The position numbers and the translations under genes were made by a program. The notes beneath the pieces are model-generated. The model had not been told where the DNA came from, made no database searches, and was given only the letters and a program-made list of their open reading frames with translations. This document shows, piece after piece, positions 11,720 to 24,484 of a DNA stretch of 64,000 bases (the first letter of the stretch is position 1; the number at the start of each line of letters is the position of its first letter). Source of the DNA: Synaphobranchus kaupii (Eukaryota > Chordata > Actinopteri > Anguilliformes > Synaphobranchidae). The stretch lies in the NCBI GenBank assembly GCA_029718625.1, contig CM056376.1, positions 124,694,872 to 124,758,871 of the forward strand, in the 5' to 3' direction.

Positions 11720-14700
11720 ATGCAGGGTTACCCGAAACCCATGAAGGTATTTGTGACGAGAAGAATTCCGCAGGAAGGAATACGAGTCCTGTCAAAGTCT
11801 GGAGTGTAAGCACATTTGATCTTGGTTTGGTCATTTGCGGCAAATGTGTTCAAAAGTGCCAACTGCCAAGCACTTGTCTGTTTATTATTTTTACAGTGTT
11901 GTTTTTGTCGGACACAGTGTTTGCGCCTATGTTGAGCGTTTAGTTCGAATCTAGAGGTAGGCTACCGTGAACACTTCCAAGAGAGACTGTTGCATATTCT
12001 TGCAACAGTAACGAACTGGATGTTTCACGCGTAGCCCACCATAGAAACTTTTAAACAGTTTAATATTGGCACAGTGTATCTGGTGAGAGTACTGGTAGGT
12101 AGACCTACACACTCTGTGAGAAGGCACATGTATTTTGACCCAAGCGTGGGCAACTAAAAGCCAAAGTTGAGTCCCCAAGGACATTCCTAAGTCACATGGC
12201 CTTAAGCTCAAGCACAGATTCAAGATCCCTGCAAAGGCAACACATCGCGCCTGCACAGGCTGCTTTGATTTGCAAAAGTAGCCTACATGTAGCCTAGCAT
12301 AGCTACGTTGCTCACATTGCATTCCATGCCATAATAGTCTCATTTTACTGCAGTTTGCATATAGTCACTGGAAGTGTCCAATGCTATGCTTAAAATGATA
12401 CATGAAGGGTTATCAGCATTCTTATCTCTGCAGGTTTGAGTTGTCAGTATGGGACTCTGACGAGCCAGTGCCACGCGCTGAGCTGCTGAAGGGCGTGGCC
12501 GGAGTCGATGGCATTTTGTGTTTGCTTACGGATCGAATCGACTCTGAGGTGCTGGATGCTGCCGGTTTGTTAAGCTTACTTTTCATGGCTTTAAATAAGG
12601 CTGCAACAGGTGCTTAACTTTACTTTTAATTATAACAAACACCAACATACCTGCTATTTTGTGTAAACTATGATTTTTTAATCAGCCTATTGTTTTGCAG
12701 TTTGCAAAGAATTTTCTAGAAATGTTCAAAATTAAATACTTTGTTTGTCCAGGCCCCAACCTAAAGATGATCAGCACAATGTCTGTAGGAGTTGACCACC
12801 TAGTCATCGAAGAAATCAAGAAACGGTGATAATTTCTCTTCTGGAATTATAAATAAGAAAATGGTTTTAGAGAAAGATGTTCTCAATTCAAATATATTTT
12901 TGTTACTGTCCAGTTACAGAGACCTGTGAAAAGCTCTGTGCATTTTACTCTTGGCCTTTGCAATGTGTGTGATTATTACTTTTTTGTCTCTGTCCAGTGG
13001 AATGCGAGTGGGTTACACTCCAGACGTGCTGACCGATGCCACGGCTGAGCTGACCGTAGCGCTGCTCCTGGCCACAGCTCGACGACTGCTCGAGGGTGTG
13101 CAGGAGGTCAAGAGGTCAGCGCCTGAAACAGAAGTTATTAGCATTCTACTCCCTCTTAAAACTTTGGGGCTGTAAGGCCATGACTGCATTATTTACCCCT
13201 TCACATACAATATGCCTCCATCTCTATTTCTGTCAGTGGTGGGTGGAGCAGTTGGAAGCCACTATGGATGTGTGGCTATGGTCTGAATGGCAGCACGGTC
13301 GGTGTTATTGGACTTGGACGTATAGGTAAAGTATAGGTACTGTAGGTAAAGTATTGTCTCACCAAGCACAATTAACTAAATTAAAAATTGCACTAAAAAT
13401 TGCATTTTCTTATAGTGAATTCACAGCACTAATGTTAATTGATATCAAGTATTCAGGATTGCTAATTAGCATTAATGCTTGAATGATGAGGGCACTTGTG
13501 GGTTTGGGAATGTTGTTAGTCAGGTCTGTCAGTATTGCTTATATAATTAAGTTATCCTACATTATAAGTTTCTCTGGATAAGAGTCGGGTAAATTAATGT
13601 AATGTAAATACTGGCAAATTTACTTGAAAAGTCACTTTGGCTAAGTTGGATGAACTGATGTATCGATTGCTGAATTGTGCGGTGGCTCTCCTCAGGCATG
13701 GCCATTGCCCGTAGGCTGAAGCCCTTCGGAGTGAAGAAGCTTCTCTACACAGGACGGGCTCCCAAGCCCCAGGCTGCGGAGGTGGAGGGCGAACATGGTG
13801 AGCGGGTGGTGTTGATGGCTGCATGAGGAGTTTGGAGGAGCGAGTTAGGGGACAGGCGAAGTTCTCTGATATGAGCTGTGTCTTGGCTGACTTTTGATAC
13901 TGTGTCCTGCTAGCGAGTTAGAGGACAGGAGAAGTTCTCTGATATGAGCTGCGTCTTGGCTGACTTTTTAGTACTGTGTTTCATTGGCCAGTCACCCTGG
14001 GCAGGCTGCTTTCAGAGAGCGACTTCATTGTGGTGTCCTGCTCCCTGATACCTGAGACTCGGGGCTTGTGCGACAAGGCCTTCTTCAGCAAAATGAAGAG
14101 GACCGCTGTCTTTGTGAACACCAGCAGGTTGTCTACGAGGCTGTCCTTCATTGATTTGTGCTCATCCTGTGTGGCTTTCGGCCCAGAGGTAACTTCCTGC
14201 CCAGACGTAACTTCCTGCCCTGTGCCTTGACGTCTCCCAAATCCAGGGGTCCGGTGGTAAACCAGGAGGACCTGTATGAAGCTCTGTCCAGCGGTCAGAT
14301 TGCTGCGGCTGGGCTGGACGTCACCACACCTGAACCCCTGCCCACTAACCACCCCCTGCTAACTCTCAAAAATTGTGGTAAGTTGGACAGGACTAATATA
14401 CTGTATTTTCCATCTTATGTTATCATTTTGCTTGTTGCTTGCTTGTTGTTTGCTATCAAGGGCATGTTTTCAGAAAAAAATATTAGTCTACCTCAAATTT
14501 TGCATGTATATATTTTCATGCAAAAAGTCCGTATGTACATTCAACAACCACCGGAAAACGCAGCGTAAGTGTCCCTGGATGTCTGTGATGATGGCTGGTT
14601 CTGATTGGATCTCTCCTGCGTTGTCTCCCAGTTGTCCTGCCCCACATTGGGAGCGCCACCTACTCCACGCGCGGCATCATGGCAGAGCTGGCGGCCACCA

Positions 14701-14753
14701 ACCTGGTAGCAGGGCTGACGGGCAAAGCTATGCCCAGTGAGCTCGCCCTCTAG
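11720..14753 (+). CDS. grhpr: Glyoxylate reductase / hydroxypyruvate reductase
   Basis: Coding exons are 11720-11805, 12434-12564, 12753-12825, 12998-13114, 13237-13325, 13696-13797, 13992-14127, 14247-14377 and 14632-14753. Phases agree throughout and give 328 aa, the same length as human GRHPR. It is an NAD(P)H-dependent D-2-hydroxyacid dehydrogenase that reduces glyoxylate to glycolate and hydroxypyruvate to D-glycerate. The protein starts with [14 protein letters not shown] sequence after seven residues. Residues 161-166 hold the dinucleotide-binding GLGRIG. The catalytic triad is visible as Arg245 (NTSRG), Glu274 (TTPEPLP) and His293 (LPHIGSAT). The C-terminus MPSELAL resembles the family end. 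Arg245 is encoded across the exon 7/8 junction (AG|G), and the exon 7 donor (CAG|GTTGTC) is weak. Human has Asp after RG, here Pro. Confidence 0.96.
13570..13610 (-). repeat. Fragment of the fish GACGCTCTTATCCAGAG dispersed repeat
   Basis: CTCTGGATAAGAG followed by TAATGTAATGTAA is the complement of the start of the repeat seen in longer form at 50254-50483. Only about 40 bases remain, in grhpr intron 5. Confidence 0.5.
13840..13985 (+). repeat. Two-copy 73-bp tandem duplication in grhpr intron 6
   Basis: Copy 1 (13840-13912) and copy 2 (13913-13985) share GCGAGTTAG, GACAGG.GAAGTTCTCTG and GTCTTGGCTGACTTTT with few differences. The second copy ends about 6 bases before the exon 7 acceptor, so the duplication supplies the pre-acceptor sequence. 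Confidence 0.85.
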
Positions 14754-17700
14754 TGTCCCCCTCCGGTAACAGTCCAGGAAAACACTTGTGTGATTGTGCT
14801 GGCTCTACTCGAGAATCTTTTGAGAAAACATCACACAGGAAGATGCTTGGTTGGATGTGTCAAGCGTATACTTATTCTAAGGGCAAATGACACTCACAAA
14901 CACTTATTTGACCTTATCAGCTCTCTTGAGAAATTTATTTCAATGTCAGTCTCCATTTAAATGTATGTTAGATTTGGTAATTGGAAGCAAGCTGGTGAAT
15001 ATTCTTCAGAGCACATCCCTAGCCATGCTTTAAAATTTCAAAGTTAATAGAGGTCAGAAACGTTTACTCCAGTGTATGCCACGTATTTTCTTGGTAATTA
15101 GTCTTTACCAAAGGGAGACAGCCTATGGAGCCTAAGAGAAGCACAACACTGAACTTCAGTACATCAGTATTCACGTGGAAGGCATGTCCTTTGAGAACCA
15201 AGGGAGAAAACAGAGCATGCTGAAGAGTCTTTAGTCATTAAATATTACTGTGCTGCTGTTAGCACTGGGGGACTCTGCACTGAACTATCACGGTAGACGT
15301 ATGTCCAATACCGTGTCAGCCTGCAAGTTGTTCATCTTCCCTGAATTGGCTCCACCCCTAGATTCCTATACTTTAACACAGGACACCTCCCACCCAGGGT
15401 CAAGCGCAACAGTATGTTGATTGTAAAGTATTCAAAAAGAAAATTTCACAATGTTCAATCTTCAATGTAAAGCAATGACAGTAATATCAAACTTTTATCT
15501 TGTAGCAGAAAAACCTGTGGCAAATGGCTTTTGTTTCCCATTGACATGTCTCACCGCTTACTCCAGTCCACAGCAATGAGTAGTTACAGGCAAGCTTAGG
15601 ACTTTTCAATTGTCTGATCACTTGTGTCTGTATAAATAAAATTGAAACTACTATCCAAATGTTAACTGCCTCGGGTACATTTAATGCGGGGTGGCTTGTG
15701 GCTGCAATTACTTGCTGCGAGGAAACTGTGCAAATTTTAAACTTTATTCAAATTTTACAACAAATGACATACAGTTTGCATTTAGTTCCTTTTCTACAAA
15801 GAAGTAAACACATAAATCCTCTAAAGGTTAAACAACACTTACTGTATGTGGGAGACAGCATTCTGTTCTTCACTTTTGGCATTTCATACCCCTAGCTTCC
15901 GAAGCCCAGAGATTTGTAAGGCAATAACTTTCCTTTCCGTAAGCGGTCTCAAATTCACCATTTAAACCAAATTTTCTTCCACTCAACTTGAAGCAATACA
16001 TGTGCTTGTATAAACACATTGGATAGTGCACTCCCGTTCACAGAAGCTTGTATAGCATAAATAATCAAATAAAATCATAAAAAATAAAACATTTTGTTGG
16101 CAGTAGCTGTTAAACAGCGACTAATTTCTGTACTATGTCATGGTTTTTAAATGGGAAAGCACATTTCTGAAAGCTATAGTTCTGATTCTCAAGCCTATGT
16201 TATGGAGCCCTGCCCCCCCATATAAACTACCCATACAAACTAAGATTCCAATTATGGGAAGAATGGGCTATTTAAAATATCTTAACGTAGCCCTAAAAAG
16301 GTGCTGATCTGTAGGTAAGCTGTTCTTTAATAGGTGCCAAACGTAGTTACTGTGGGAGTAACGTACAAATGCATCCTAGGGAGGAAATCAGGCAGCCAAC
16401 ATTTTGTTTGGGTCACAGCAAAGATGGGAAAACAAAGTAAAAAAACAACATGGTTTGCAATAACCTAAGCTCTGAAACCAACTGGAACCATAACTGTCAC
16501 AAACAATAATCATGGATCACAGTCCAGCTTCATATGCTGTGTTCTGGTTACAAAACCATGTCGTTATTTCACTTGCATCAAACACGATTTGGCTTAGTGG
16601 AGGATAAGACACAGACCTTCGGATGACAAACACAGCAGTTCATAAGGTAGCTTATCTCAAACACAATAATTACAGTAGTTCAAATACATTCATTTTTTTC
16701 AGGTTTCCGCAAAGAACCTTCTCTCACAACAATCCCATGTAAATGGACAGCAGCCACGTTTGCCACAATACGCAGCATTCTTTATGTAATAAAGGCTTGA
16801 GCTGATCAACTGTACGGATGTAAGGGGGAAAGACATCAAGGGAAATAAGTGTGGGGGGGGGTTAATTAATGACGATATCATGGTTGTTTTAAGCCAATAT
16901 CTTAAAACAAATTTATCGGTATTGGCCTAATGCTAAGATTATGACCGATACGATAATACAACATACAGGCGATGCCTTTGATGCACCACTGATGCTGTAA
17001 AATAAGAACATTACACGCTTGAAAAGTAGCCTAATCACAGTCATAAAAAGCTTTATTAATTATTTGGAATTTATAATCCGTCAAACTCATCGGTCGATGA
17101 CTTCTTTCATGAGTGTGAAAACTTGGTTGCTTTGCATTTCTGTTATAGTGTAAAACTGGGACATATCGGCCACGGCCAGATTAATAATGGTTATTAAGAA
17201 CAGCCAAAGAATTTCCATATCTTGCATCCCACCGTTTTCACTGAGCTGACTGTCCTTGTTTTTTTTTATTCAGACGTTATACAATGGGAGACGACTGGTG
17301 AGAAGTAGCTACTTCAACTCCCTACCTGAGTCGTTTCCCCTTTCTCTACACCTCCGCTCCAGTCCTGTGTCAGTTCAATCTTTTCACATCCTCTTTTTGC
17401 GTCAGACAACCTGTTATAGTCGTAATTCAGTGAGTCAGTAATAATGGTTCCTTGTTCTTTGAAACAAACAGAGCATTAAGTTACCTACAATTCATTTGTA
17501 CAGTCAAGTAATGAATGAAACTAAAAAGGTGAGTTTAGAGGAAAATGCACAACAGCACAGAGAAGTCAAACACACTGACGATGGAGAAGTTTGGAAACAG
17601 TGACATTTGTCACCTGAACAGACCTTTCAAAATGAGTAAAACTAGCATTAAATCACTGCTTAGAAAGTTATCCAGTACTGTGACTTTTTTTTTTTTTTTT

Positions 17701-18780
17701 GGTGTTAGGTAAACAAAACGATAAGCTCACGGTATATCGACTACGAGACTAAAGTAAGACACGGTTAACAAAAATGAGCACAAATACAACAAAACATGTT
17801 TTGTTCTTCATGAATAAAATAGAAAATCCAGAAGACGTATAAATGTGCTGTACTTACAGATTAGATATACAGGGGAAGTAGTTTGCACACTTGAGTCAAG
17901 ATCGTTTACTCTTACCTGCCTTTACAGGCAAAATTCTGTTCTCCTGTCAACTGTAACCTCAGTGAGGAAGAACAAGATGATTAGCAACCCACGTATTCTA
18001 GTCTTTAGCATGATTTAGGCATTCCTTACTAGATTATGCCTCAGAATGTTCCATTTTCAGTATCTCTGACTTCAAATTCACCCAGGTAACCGAAGACAAG
18101 GTCATGGGTTTCAAAAAGGCATACAATTCCCTCCACGTGAAAGGCCAACTGTGCAATTGAGACCACTGCTACGTTTTTTTAAACCTACTGACCTTCTAAA
18201 GTGTTGCTCTTTCATATTTTGACAAAGGGGCAAAAAATCTGAAACTGTATCAAAACACTTCAAAACTTCAATTAATGAACAAGAGCCACAGTCTGAAAAA
18301 TATCCAGGGAGGATATCTTTCAGGAAATGGGGACCTCCATGGGTTTTCTTTTTTTCCCCCACAATTTAAAAAAAGTCCCCGTTTATCTTTTAGAACAACC
18401 ACCGTTTAAATTCAGAGTACAAAACATACATTTAGAATTATAACTGAACAACATTATTACAAAAACCATAAAGGCAAAATGCCAATAGCCTGCAATGTTG
18501 CCTGTCTCCATCAAAGACATTTGGCGAATTTAAAAACGCTCAAATAAAAGGTGCTTCACGTTGGACCTACTACCATCTAACCAACCATGTTTCGTTTGGC
18601 TGATACGCCATCTTGGATGGACTCTTTTAAAGAACTCAACAAATGGTGTAGGACTCTGAGCCAAAAACCACACACAAGTTCCCATTTCTTACATATTTAC
18701 TCAGTGCGATCGAATGGATCCTGTGATCCAATGGGGTGATGTGACCAATTTGGTGAGGGGCACGGTACAGTTGGTGCGGA
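14754..18780. other. Convergent 3' regions of grhpr (+) and zbtb5 (-)
   Basis: No further coding exon was found. An AATAAA at 15635-15640 could end grhpr transcripts. A complement-strand hexamer (TTTATT at 17052-17057) could end zbtb5 transcripts, which would give a long zbtb5 3' UTR. A hAT-like fragment ends near 16992. The rest is AT-rich and unremarkable. Confidence 0.45.
16873..16992 (-). mobile_element. hAT-like terminal fragment
   Basis: Read on the minus strand it begins CAGTGGTGCATCAAAGGC and continues with TATCGGTCAT and ACCGATAAATTTG. This resembles the terminus of fish hAT elements. No second terminus was found, so it is a truncated copy. Confidence 0.4.
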
Positions 18781-20908
18781 TCAGAGGAGAGAGTTGGGCA
18801 GGTTGCTGTTCTGCCAGCGCAGGCAGGTGGTCTTGGAGTGCTTGTACAGGTGACTGGACTGGCTGAAGCGCTTGCCGCACTTGAGGCAGGCGTAGGGCTT
18901 CTCGCCCGTGTGCACGCGGATGTGCTTCTTGCAGTCCGTCAGCGTCAGGAAGGTCTTGCAGCATATCTTGCAGGCGTACTTCCGCGCGCCCTCCACCACC
19001 AGGACGTTGTGCTCCGACAGCGCCTTCTTGCACTTGGAGAGGACGTCGGCCGAGGCCCTCGTCAGCTGAGGGGGCGCGGCCGGAGGGGTGCCTTGCGTCC
19101 CCCCCACGCCTTCGTACCCAACCCCGTTCAGCAGCACGGCGCCCCCTGCCGCGCCGGAGGAAGACGAGGCGTCCTGGAGCTGAGCGCCATCCATATGCAG
19201 GGAACCCCCTCCCCCATTAGGGGGCATTTTGGGGGCAATGCGGCGGTAACCGGGGAACCCCAGGCTCGCCCCCCCTCCCCCTCCCCCTCCCCCTCCCCCT
19301 CCCCTAGAGGAACGCGCCAGCGAGTGCAAGCCCAGGCTCGACCGCTGAAAGTCCAGGGCAAATTGGTCAGCCCCGACCCGCTGGTAGCCGAGCCCATCCT
19401 CGATGGGCCGCAGGAAGAGGGTGTCGGGGTGTACATCGCCGAAAGGGTGCGAGTCTCCAGAGAAGAAGTTCTGATGGGGGTGGTGGGAGCCGGGGTGCAC
19501 CATGGAGAAAGACGAGCCGTTGACCGACTCCGGGCTCCGCAAGAACCTGCCGGCCTCCCCTTCCAGGCGGCATTCGGCCGTGGTGGTGTTGGGCAGGTTA
19601 TCGTCCCCGACGGACCCAGAGCGTGGCTCTCCAAAGCCTTTTGCGCAGAGGAAGCTGGAGATGCTGAAGCCCTGCTTCCGGTCCAGACTGTCGCCGCCCA
19701 TCGGTACTCTGCCCCCTGGCCCTCTACGTCCTCCATCCTCGCTGGCGCCCTCTCTGCCCGCGCTCCCCTCCACCACGTGCACTTCCCCCACGCGGTCCGT
19801 GCTCGACTGGGGGTCGGAAAAGCTGCGGTCGCTGCTCTCCGGGCTGAGCTCGACCTTGTCACCGCCGGGCTCCGCATGTTCGCTGCCCTCCGCCTGGGAG
19901 GTGACGTCGCTGGTCTCATCGGGCGGCTCCGGAGAGCTCAGGGGCTCGGTCTTCACCACCACCCGCATCTGCTGTGGCTCCTCCTCCTCCACGCTCTCCT
20001 TTACCTTAATGACGATCCCTTCGCCCGGCTCCTCTTTCCCCAGCGGCGCCTGCTCGCCCTCCTGCCCGCCGTCCGATTGGCTGGGCACTTGCGCGTCCTC
20101 CTGCGCCGCCCCCCCCGCCGTACTTCTGCTCCTCCACGGCCACGCCCTTCTCCAGCTTCGGCTCATCGCCGACCTTGATGGAATCCGGGGAGAGGAGCTC
20201 TCCGCCCCCGTCCCCCACCCTCACTATCAGGGGGTCCTCCGGGTCCAATAGGGGGCGGAGCCTCTGCCTCTGCCGGTCCTCTGGGGCCATCAGCGAGGAG
20301 GCGGCCTTGCGCTTTTGGACCCGCCGGATGGGGAAGGAGGCCCGCTGCTCCACCACCCCACCCCCCCCGCGCCCCGCCTCCGCCGGCTCGTCCATCCCCC
20401 CCAAGGCGGAGCTGACCAGGCTGAGGCCGAGCTGCTGCAGCAGGAAGGATCGCTGGAGCCGGGAGCCGGCCGCGGGGCCCTGCTGCTGGTCCGGGTGGTG
20501 GTGGTGGGGGGTCCTGTCTCCCGGCGGCGTCATGGGCAGCGTGCGGGTGGTCAGGTAGTGCTTGCAGGCCTTGACCACGGCGTTGAGGTGCAGGTGCGAG
20601 GCGGCCAGCAGCACGTCCATGACGTTGCTCTCGCCCAGCATGAGCGTGGACGTGTACATCATGTCCACCAGGGCGGCGAAAGCCTCCGCCGTCACCACCT
20701 CGCTGTCCAGCTGGATCATGTTCATGCTGCCGTCGCCCTCGGCGACCGTGAACAGCGCCCGGAAGTGCGTGCTGCAGGCCGCCAGCACCGAGCGGTGGGC
20801 CTTGAAGTGCCGGCTGCCCACCACGATCACGCAGTCGCAGAGCTGGCCATGCAGCCGCTGGGAGTTCAGCTGCTGGAAGATCTGGTCAAAGTGCCCAGGG
20901 AAATCCAT
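18781..20908 (-). CDS. zbtb5: Zinc finger and BTB domain protein 5 (frame broken in a G8 run)
   Basis: This is one intronless coding exon on the minus strand. The N-terminus is a BTB/POZ domain (MDFPGHFDQIFQQLN, then LASHLHLNAVVKACKHYL-type sequence, residues 1-120). The C-terminus is TRASADVLSKCKKAL followed by two zinc fingers: CKIC..HIRVH (C2H2) and CLKC..H-x4-C (C2HC). The tail TCLRWQNSNLPNSLL is nearly that of human ZBTB5. The BTB half reads in one frame (20908 to about 20117) and the rest in another. They meet at eight C residues (20109-20116 on the plus strand). Seven would keep one frame of about 708 aa, against about 677 in human. The downstream frame has family-specific sequence (EDAQVPSQSD, RVVVKTEPLSSPEP), so both halves are real. 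The protein is a nuclear transcriptional repressor. An acceptor at 20914/20915 (TTTCTAG|GGCATGG) indicates a 5' non-coding exon upstream. Confidence 0.93.
19268..19304 (-). repeat. (GAGGGG)n hexamer array coding poly-Gly in zbtb5
   Basis: C5T repeats on the plus strand are read in the zbtb5 frame as an uninterrupted run of about 11 glycines, located before GASLGFPGYRR. Human ZBTB5 has only a short Gly stretch there, so the array is a lineage expansion inside the linker region. Confidence 0.85.
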
Positions 20909-20914
20909 GCCCTA

Positions 20915-23900
20915 GAAACCAAAGCAGACAGGAAGAAATTGATTTTTAAAAATATTAAATCTTAGCATGAATAAATGCATAAACATTATCTGGTTCACAT
21001 GGAAAAATAATAGAATAGAATAGCTTTTATTTTCGTTTGGGAACTTCAGTTGTAGCATAATAAATTTAATACATTTATTTAAATTTAAATAAATAACATA
21101 ATAAATTTGAATTCTGAAAATAATTGAGTAAATGCAACCATGTATGCAATTAAAAGAACACACAATCATCAGACCAGTAGGCTGGCAGGTGTGCACTTGA
21201 AAGTGTAATACTACAGTTGGGTGAAAACATTTGGTCAAAATGCCTTTTACAATTAATATCTAAGTGAACAGAAGCTAACCTGACCTCTAAATGCGACAAA
21301 GTTAAACATGGCACATTTCTTCAAATTTTAAAGCAAGATTACTTTTTATTTCAATTTTTTACATTTTCAAAATAATAAAAAAAAGTAAAAAGGCCCTGTG
21401 CAAAAGTTTGGGAACCCTGTCAGTTACTTTGTAACTGCTCCTCGGGCAACTGTAACAGCTTGCAAACGTTTCCTGTAGCCAGCTAAGAGTCTTTAAATTC
21501 TTGCTTTAGGGATTTTTCCCCATTCTTCCTGGCAGAACACCTCCAGCTCGGAAATATTCTTCGGCCTCCTTGCATGCACGGTATGTTAGAGATCTCTCCA
21601 CGGATTTCCAATAATATTCAAGTCTGGGGACTGGTGGCCATTCCAAAACCTTCATCTGTCTTTCCTGGACGTACTTCATGGTTGATTTCAAGGTATGCTT
21701 CGAATCATTGTCTTGCTGTAATTCCCAACCTCTCTTCGACTTCAATGTCTAGACTGACCTTTGAACATTAGCCTCTAGAATTTCTTGATATTTGGTGGAA
21801 TCCATTCTTAATTCCACCTGCACAATATTTCCTGTGCCCCCAACTGCCACACAACCCCAAAGCATAATGGATGCACCTTCATGCTTAACAGTTAGCAAGG
21901 CGTTCTTCTCCACAAATGCTTCACCCTTTTTTCTCTAAACATACCTTCTTTGGTTGTGGCCAAAAAGTTCAATTTTGGTTGTGTCAGTCCAAAGCACATT
22001 GATCCAAAAGGCTTCAGGCTTCTCAAGGTTTTCTTTTGCATACTTCAGATGCTTAAATGCTTCTTTCTGGCAACTCTGCCATGTAGGTCTTTGTTGTTTA
22101 AAATATGTTGCATTGTTGTTCTGTGAACAACTAGACCTGTGTCTGCTGCTCTTTCAGCTCTTTTGCAGTGATGTGTGGGTTTCTCACCAGGTCTCGGACC
22201 ATTCTATCTGAAATTGTTCTTGGTCTTCCATATCTTGCCTTGACTTCAACTGTTCCATTTATCTTCCATTTTCTGATAATGTTTCTGACAGTGGAAATGT
22301 GTAGTTTTAAACATTGAGTTTTTTGTAGCCTTCTCCTTGATGATGGAAGTGAACTATCTTGATTCTGACATCCTTGGACAACTGTTTAGAGGAACCCATG
22401 GTTGTTAACACCAGACAAAACAGCCACCGCAGTCGTATGCTTTAGAAGGCATGGAGTTACTTCAGAATAAATAGTTCAGCCCTGGAATTATATTCACTTG
22501 ACTCATTGAAGCCCTAAAGAGTAAGTCCCTGGGCCTTAGTAATCATCTTTTAAAAAAGTAACAAAGAATAATCCAAAAGGGTTCCCAAACTTTTGCACAG
22601 GGACTATTATTTTGAAACTGTAAAAATTAAATAAAAAGTAATCTTGCTTTAAAAATTTGAAAAAATGTGTCATGTTTAAGTTTGTACCATTTAGAGGTCA
22701 GGTTAGCTTCTGTTCACTTTGATATTAATTGCAAAAGGCATTTTGATCAGGGGTGCCCAAACATTCGCACTCCACTGTAATTTGAGAGGTGTCTCCAAAG
22801 CAGTTATGGTATCTTGTTTAATCATATCACACATACATGTTCCCACACTTTCAGCATTTTGGATTTCAGCACATTACAGAAAATGAAGCATTCATTTGAG
22901 AACTCATCTGATTAAAAGTCCTTAAATTAATATAAGGCATTCATTCTTTGAAAATGTAATATCTGTATCTGACATAATGTGTCATTAAGACGGTAAATCA
23001 TCCCTCATTAGACATTAAGTGGCCAATTAACATCCCGTTTATAGTTCAAGAATTAGTTAATGTTAGAATTAAAACCACATACACGGAGGTACTCCAGGAC
23101 CCGGAAGTACTAGGCTACCTATAACTTAAAATGTGTCAAACATTTCAGCAACAAATTTTTCAAGCCTCACAATAAAAATGTCCTTTAAACAGCGCAGACG
23201 TGCAACCTCTGGATCAGTAGCATTTCTATTCTAAACCACACCGCATGCGCCACAGTGATAGTGTGTCCATTCACTTCAGGCAATCATTTGCGCTAAACCA
23301 CGCCTGATTTCCAAACCATTACTCTAAATGCAATATGAGTTTGACAGGTGTCCATATTCCCTCCTAATAAAAAGGGTAGAGAAAGAAATTGACCTGATAA
23401 AATCTAGATAAACTAACAATGGCGGTATAGACAGGGCAGTCTGTGTCTGCAGCCAGAATTGGTTCATTCAAGGTAACGCGTCTGGGTCTGGGCGCCGCCG
23501 CCTCGCCCCCCAGACAACTACATCTGTGTAATGTTACGTTATCTTAAAATAAGTCAGTAGTAGCTACATAGTATCTGATGTAACATTACACAGCAAGAGA
23601 AAGTGAGGCAATATATGGAAAGTGGAAGGAGATCGTTTACTTAATGGAATATTAATGGTAAAATGCTGCGGAGAGAAACCAATGCGGGATCGTCCAGCTG
23701 ATTGTGTCTGTTGCTGTTGACCATTCATTCTTTGTAGCCAAGCTTTGAACATTAGCGGATAGGTAACGTTACATTTTGAATAAAGTAATCAAAATGACAA
23801 TGTGATAACATTAAAATATAAGTTTAACGCTTGGTAAATCCGTTTCTATAACTGTAGCTGGCTGGCAAACGCCATGCGACATCCACCACAGGCATTGTGT

Positions 23901-24484
23901 CACACGTCAGTGTTAGTAGCTACCTAAGTTAGCCAGCTAGTTCCAGCCGTTCCCATACCACCAGCGACATTTTGTTTATATATCAAGCTAACGTAGCTAG
24001 AATAGCTAATTAGATTCTCATCTGAAAGAAATAAAACGCCGTCACTTTTTGTCAACCATCTTATAGCTAAAATGCGTATAACATAAAATGCATAACTAGC
24101 TAGCCAACGTACTTAAACGTTAGGCTAATGCTAGTTGGCTCGCTAGCTAACGTCAATACCACACGAAAGTCTCAAGGCCGAAACAAATGAAGCTATACCG
24201 ACTGGTACTGGTTTGTGTCCACATTATGATGCAATTGCATCATATTCACCGGCTAGTCTCCGCCAGCTAACTCTGAATTTTGAAAAGTAACGTTACCCTA
24301 GCTACACAAAACACTTAGCTAATATACACGAGCTCCGTTGCCCTTAGCTAGCCTGCGAAGTTATGCGATCTATTCATTGTGTCCAGTTAGAATAGCTAGT
24401 CTCCACGCAGGCGTGCTGTAGGGAGAGAAATACAAACGGAGTTTTTCTGTCATTTTAAAGTGTCTCATAGAATAACCAATTCAC
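20915..24484 (-). other. Presumed 5' intron of zbtb5
   Basis: The zbtb5 coding exon is preceded by a good acceptor, so this stretch should be intronic. It contains the Tc1 element at 21212-22779, a CpG-richer patch near 23490 (GGCGCCGCCGCC) and many TAACGTTA/GCTAGC motifs from 23760 onward. Confidence 0.4.
21212..22779 (-). mobile_element. Degenerate Tc1/mariner element with long terminal repeats
   Basis: Inverted terminal repeats of about 200 bases (21212-21417 and 22575-22779) are bounded by TA. The right terminus reads, as complement, TACAGTGGAGTGCGAATG. The inner repeats contain CCCTGTGCAAAAGTTTGGG. The minus strand interior encodes broken Tc1 transposase segments, including the catalytic-core motif QQDNDSKHT near 21700 and WPPVPRLEYY (a decayed version of the usual WPPQSPDLN). 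Frameshifts and stops break it up, so it is not active. Confidence 0.85.

Noticed and set aside
18838..20178. Long plus-strand ORF (446 codons) opposite zbtb5
   Set aside because: It is a shadow of the GC-rich zbtb5 coding exon. It has no domain and its composition (Arg/Leu/Ala-rich) is typical of antisense frames.
18781..20908. zbtb5 as a processed pseudogene
   Set aside because: The single coding exon is the normal gene structure of ZBTB5, the locus is syntenic, and there is only one frame break, in a homopolymer.
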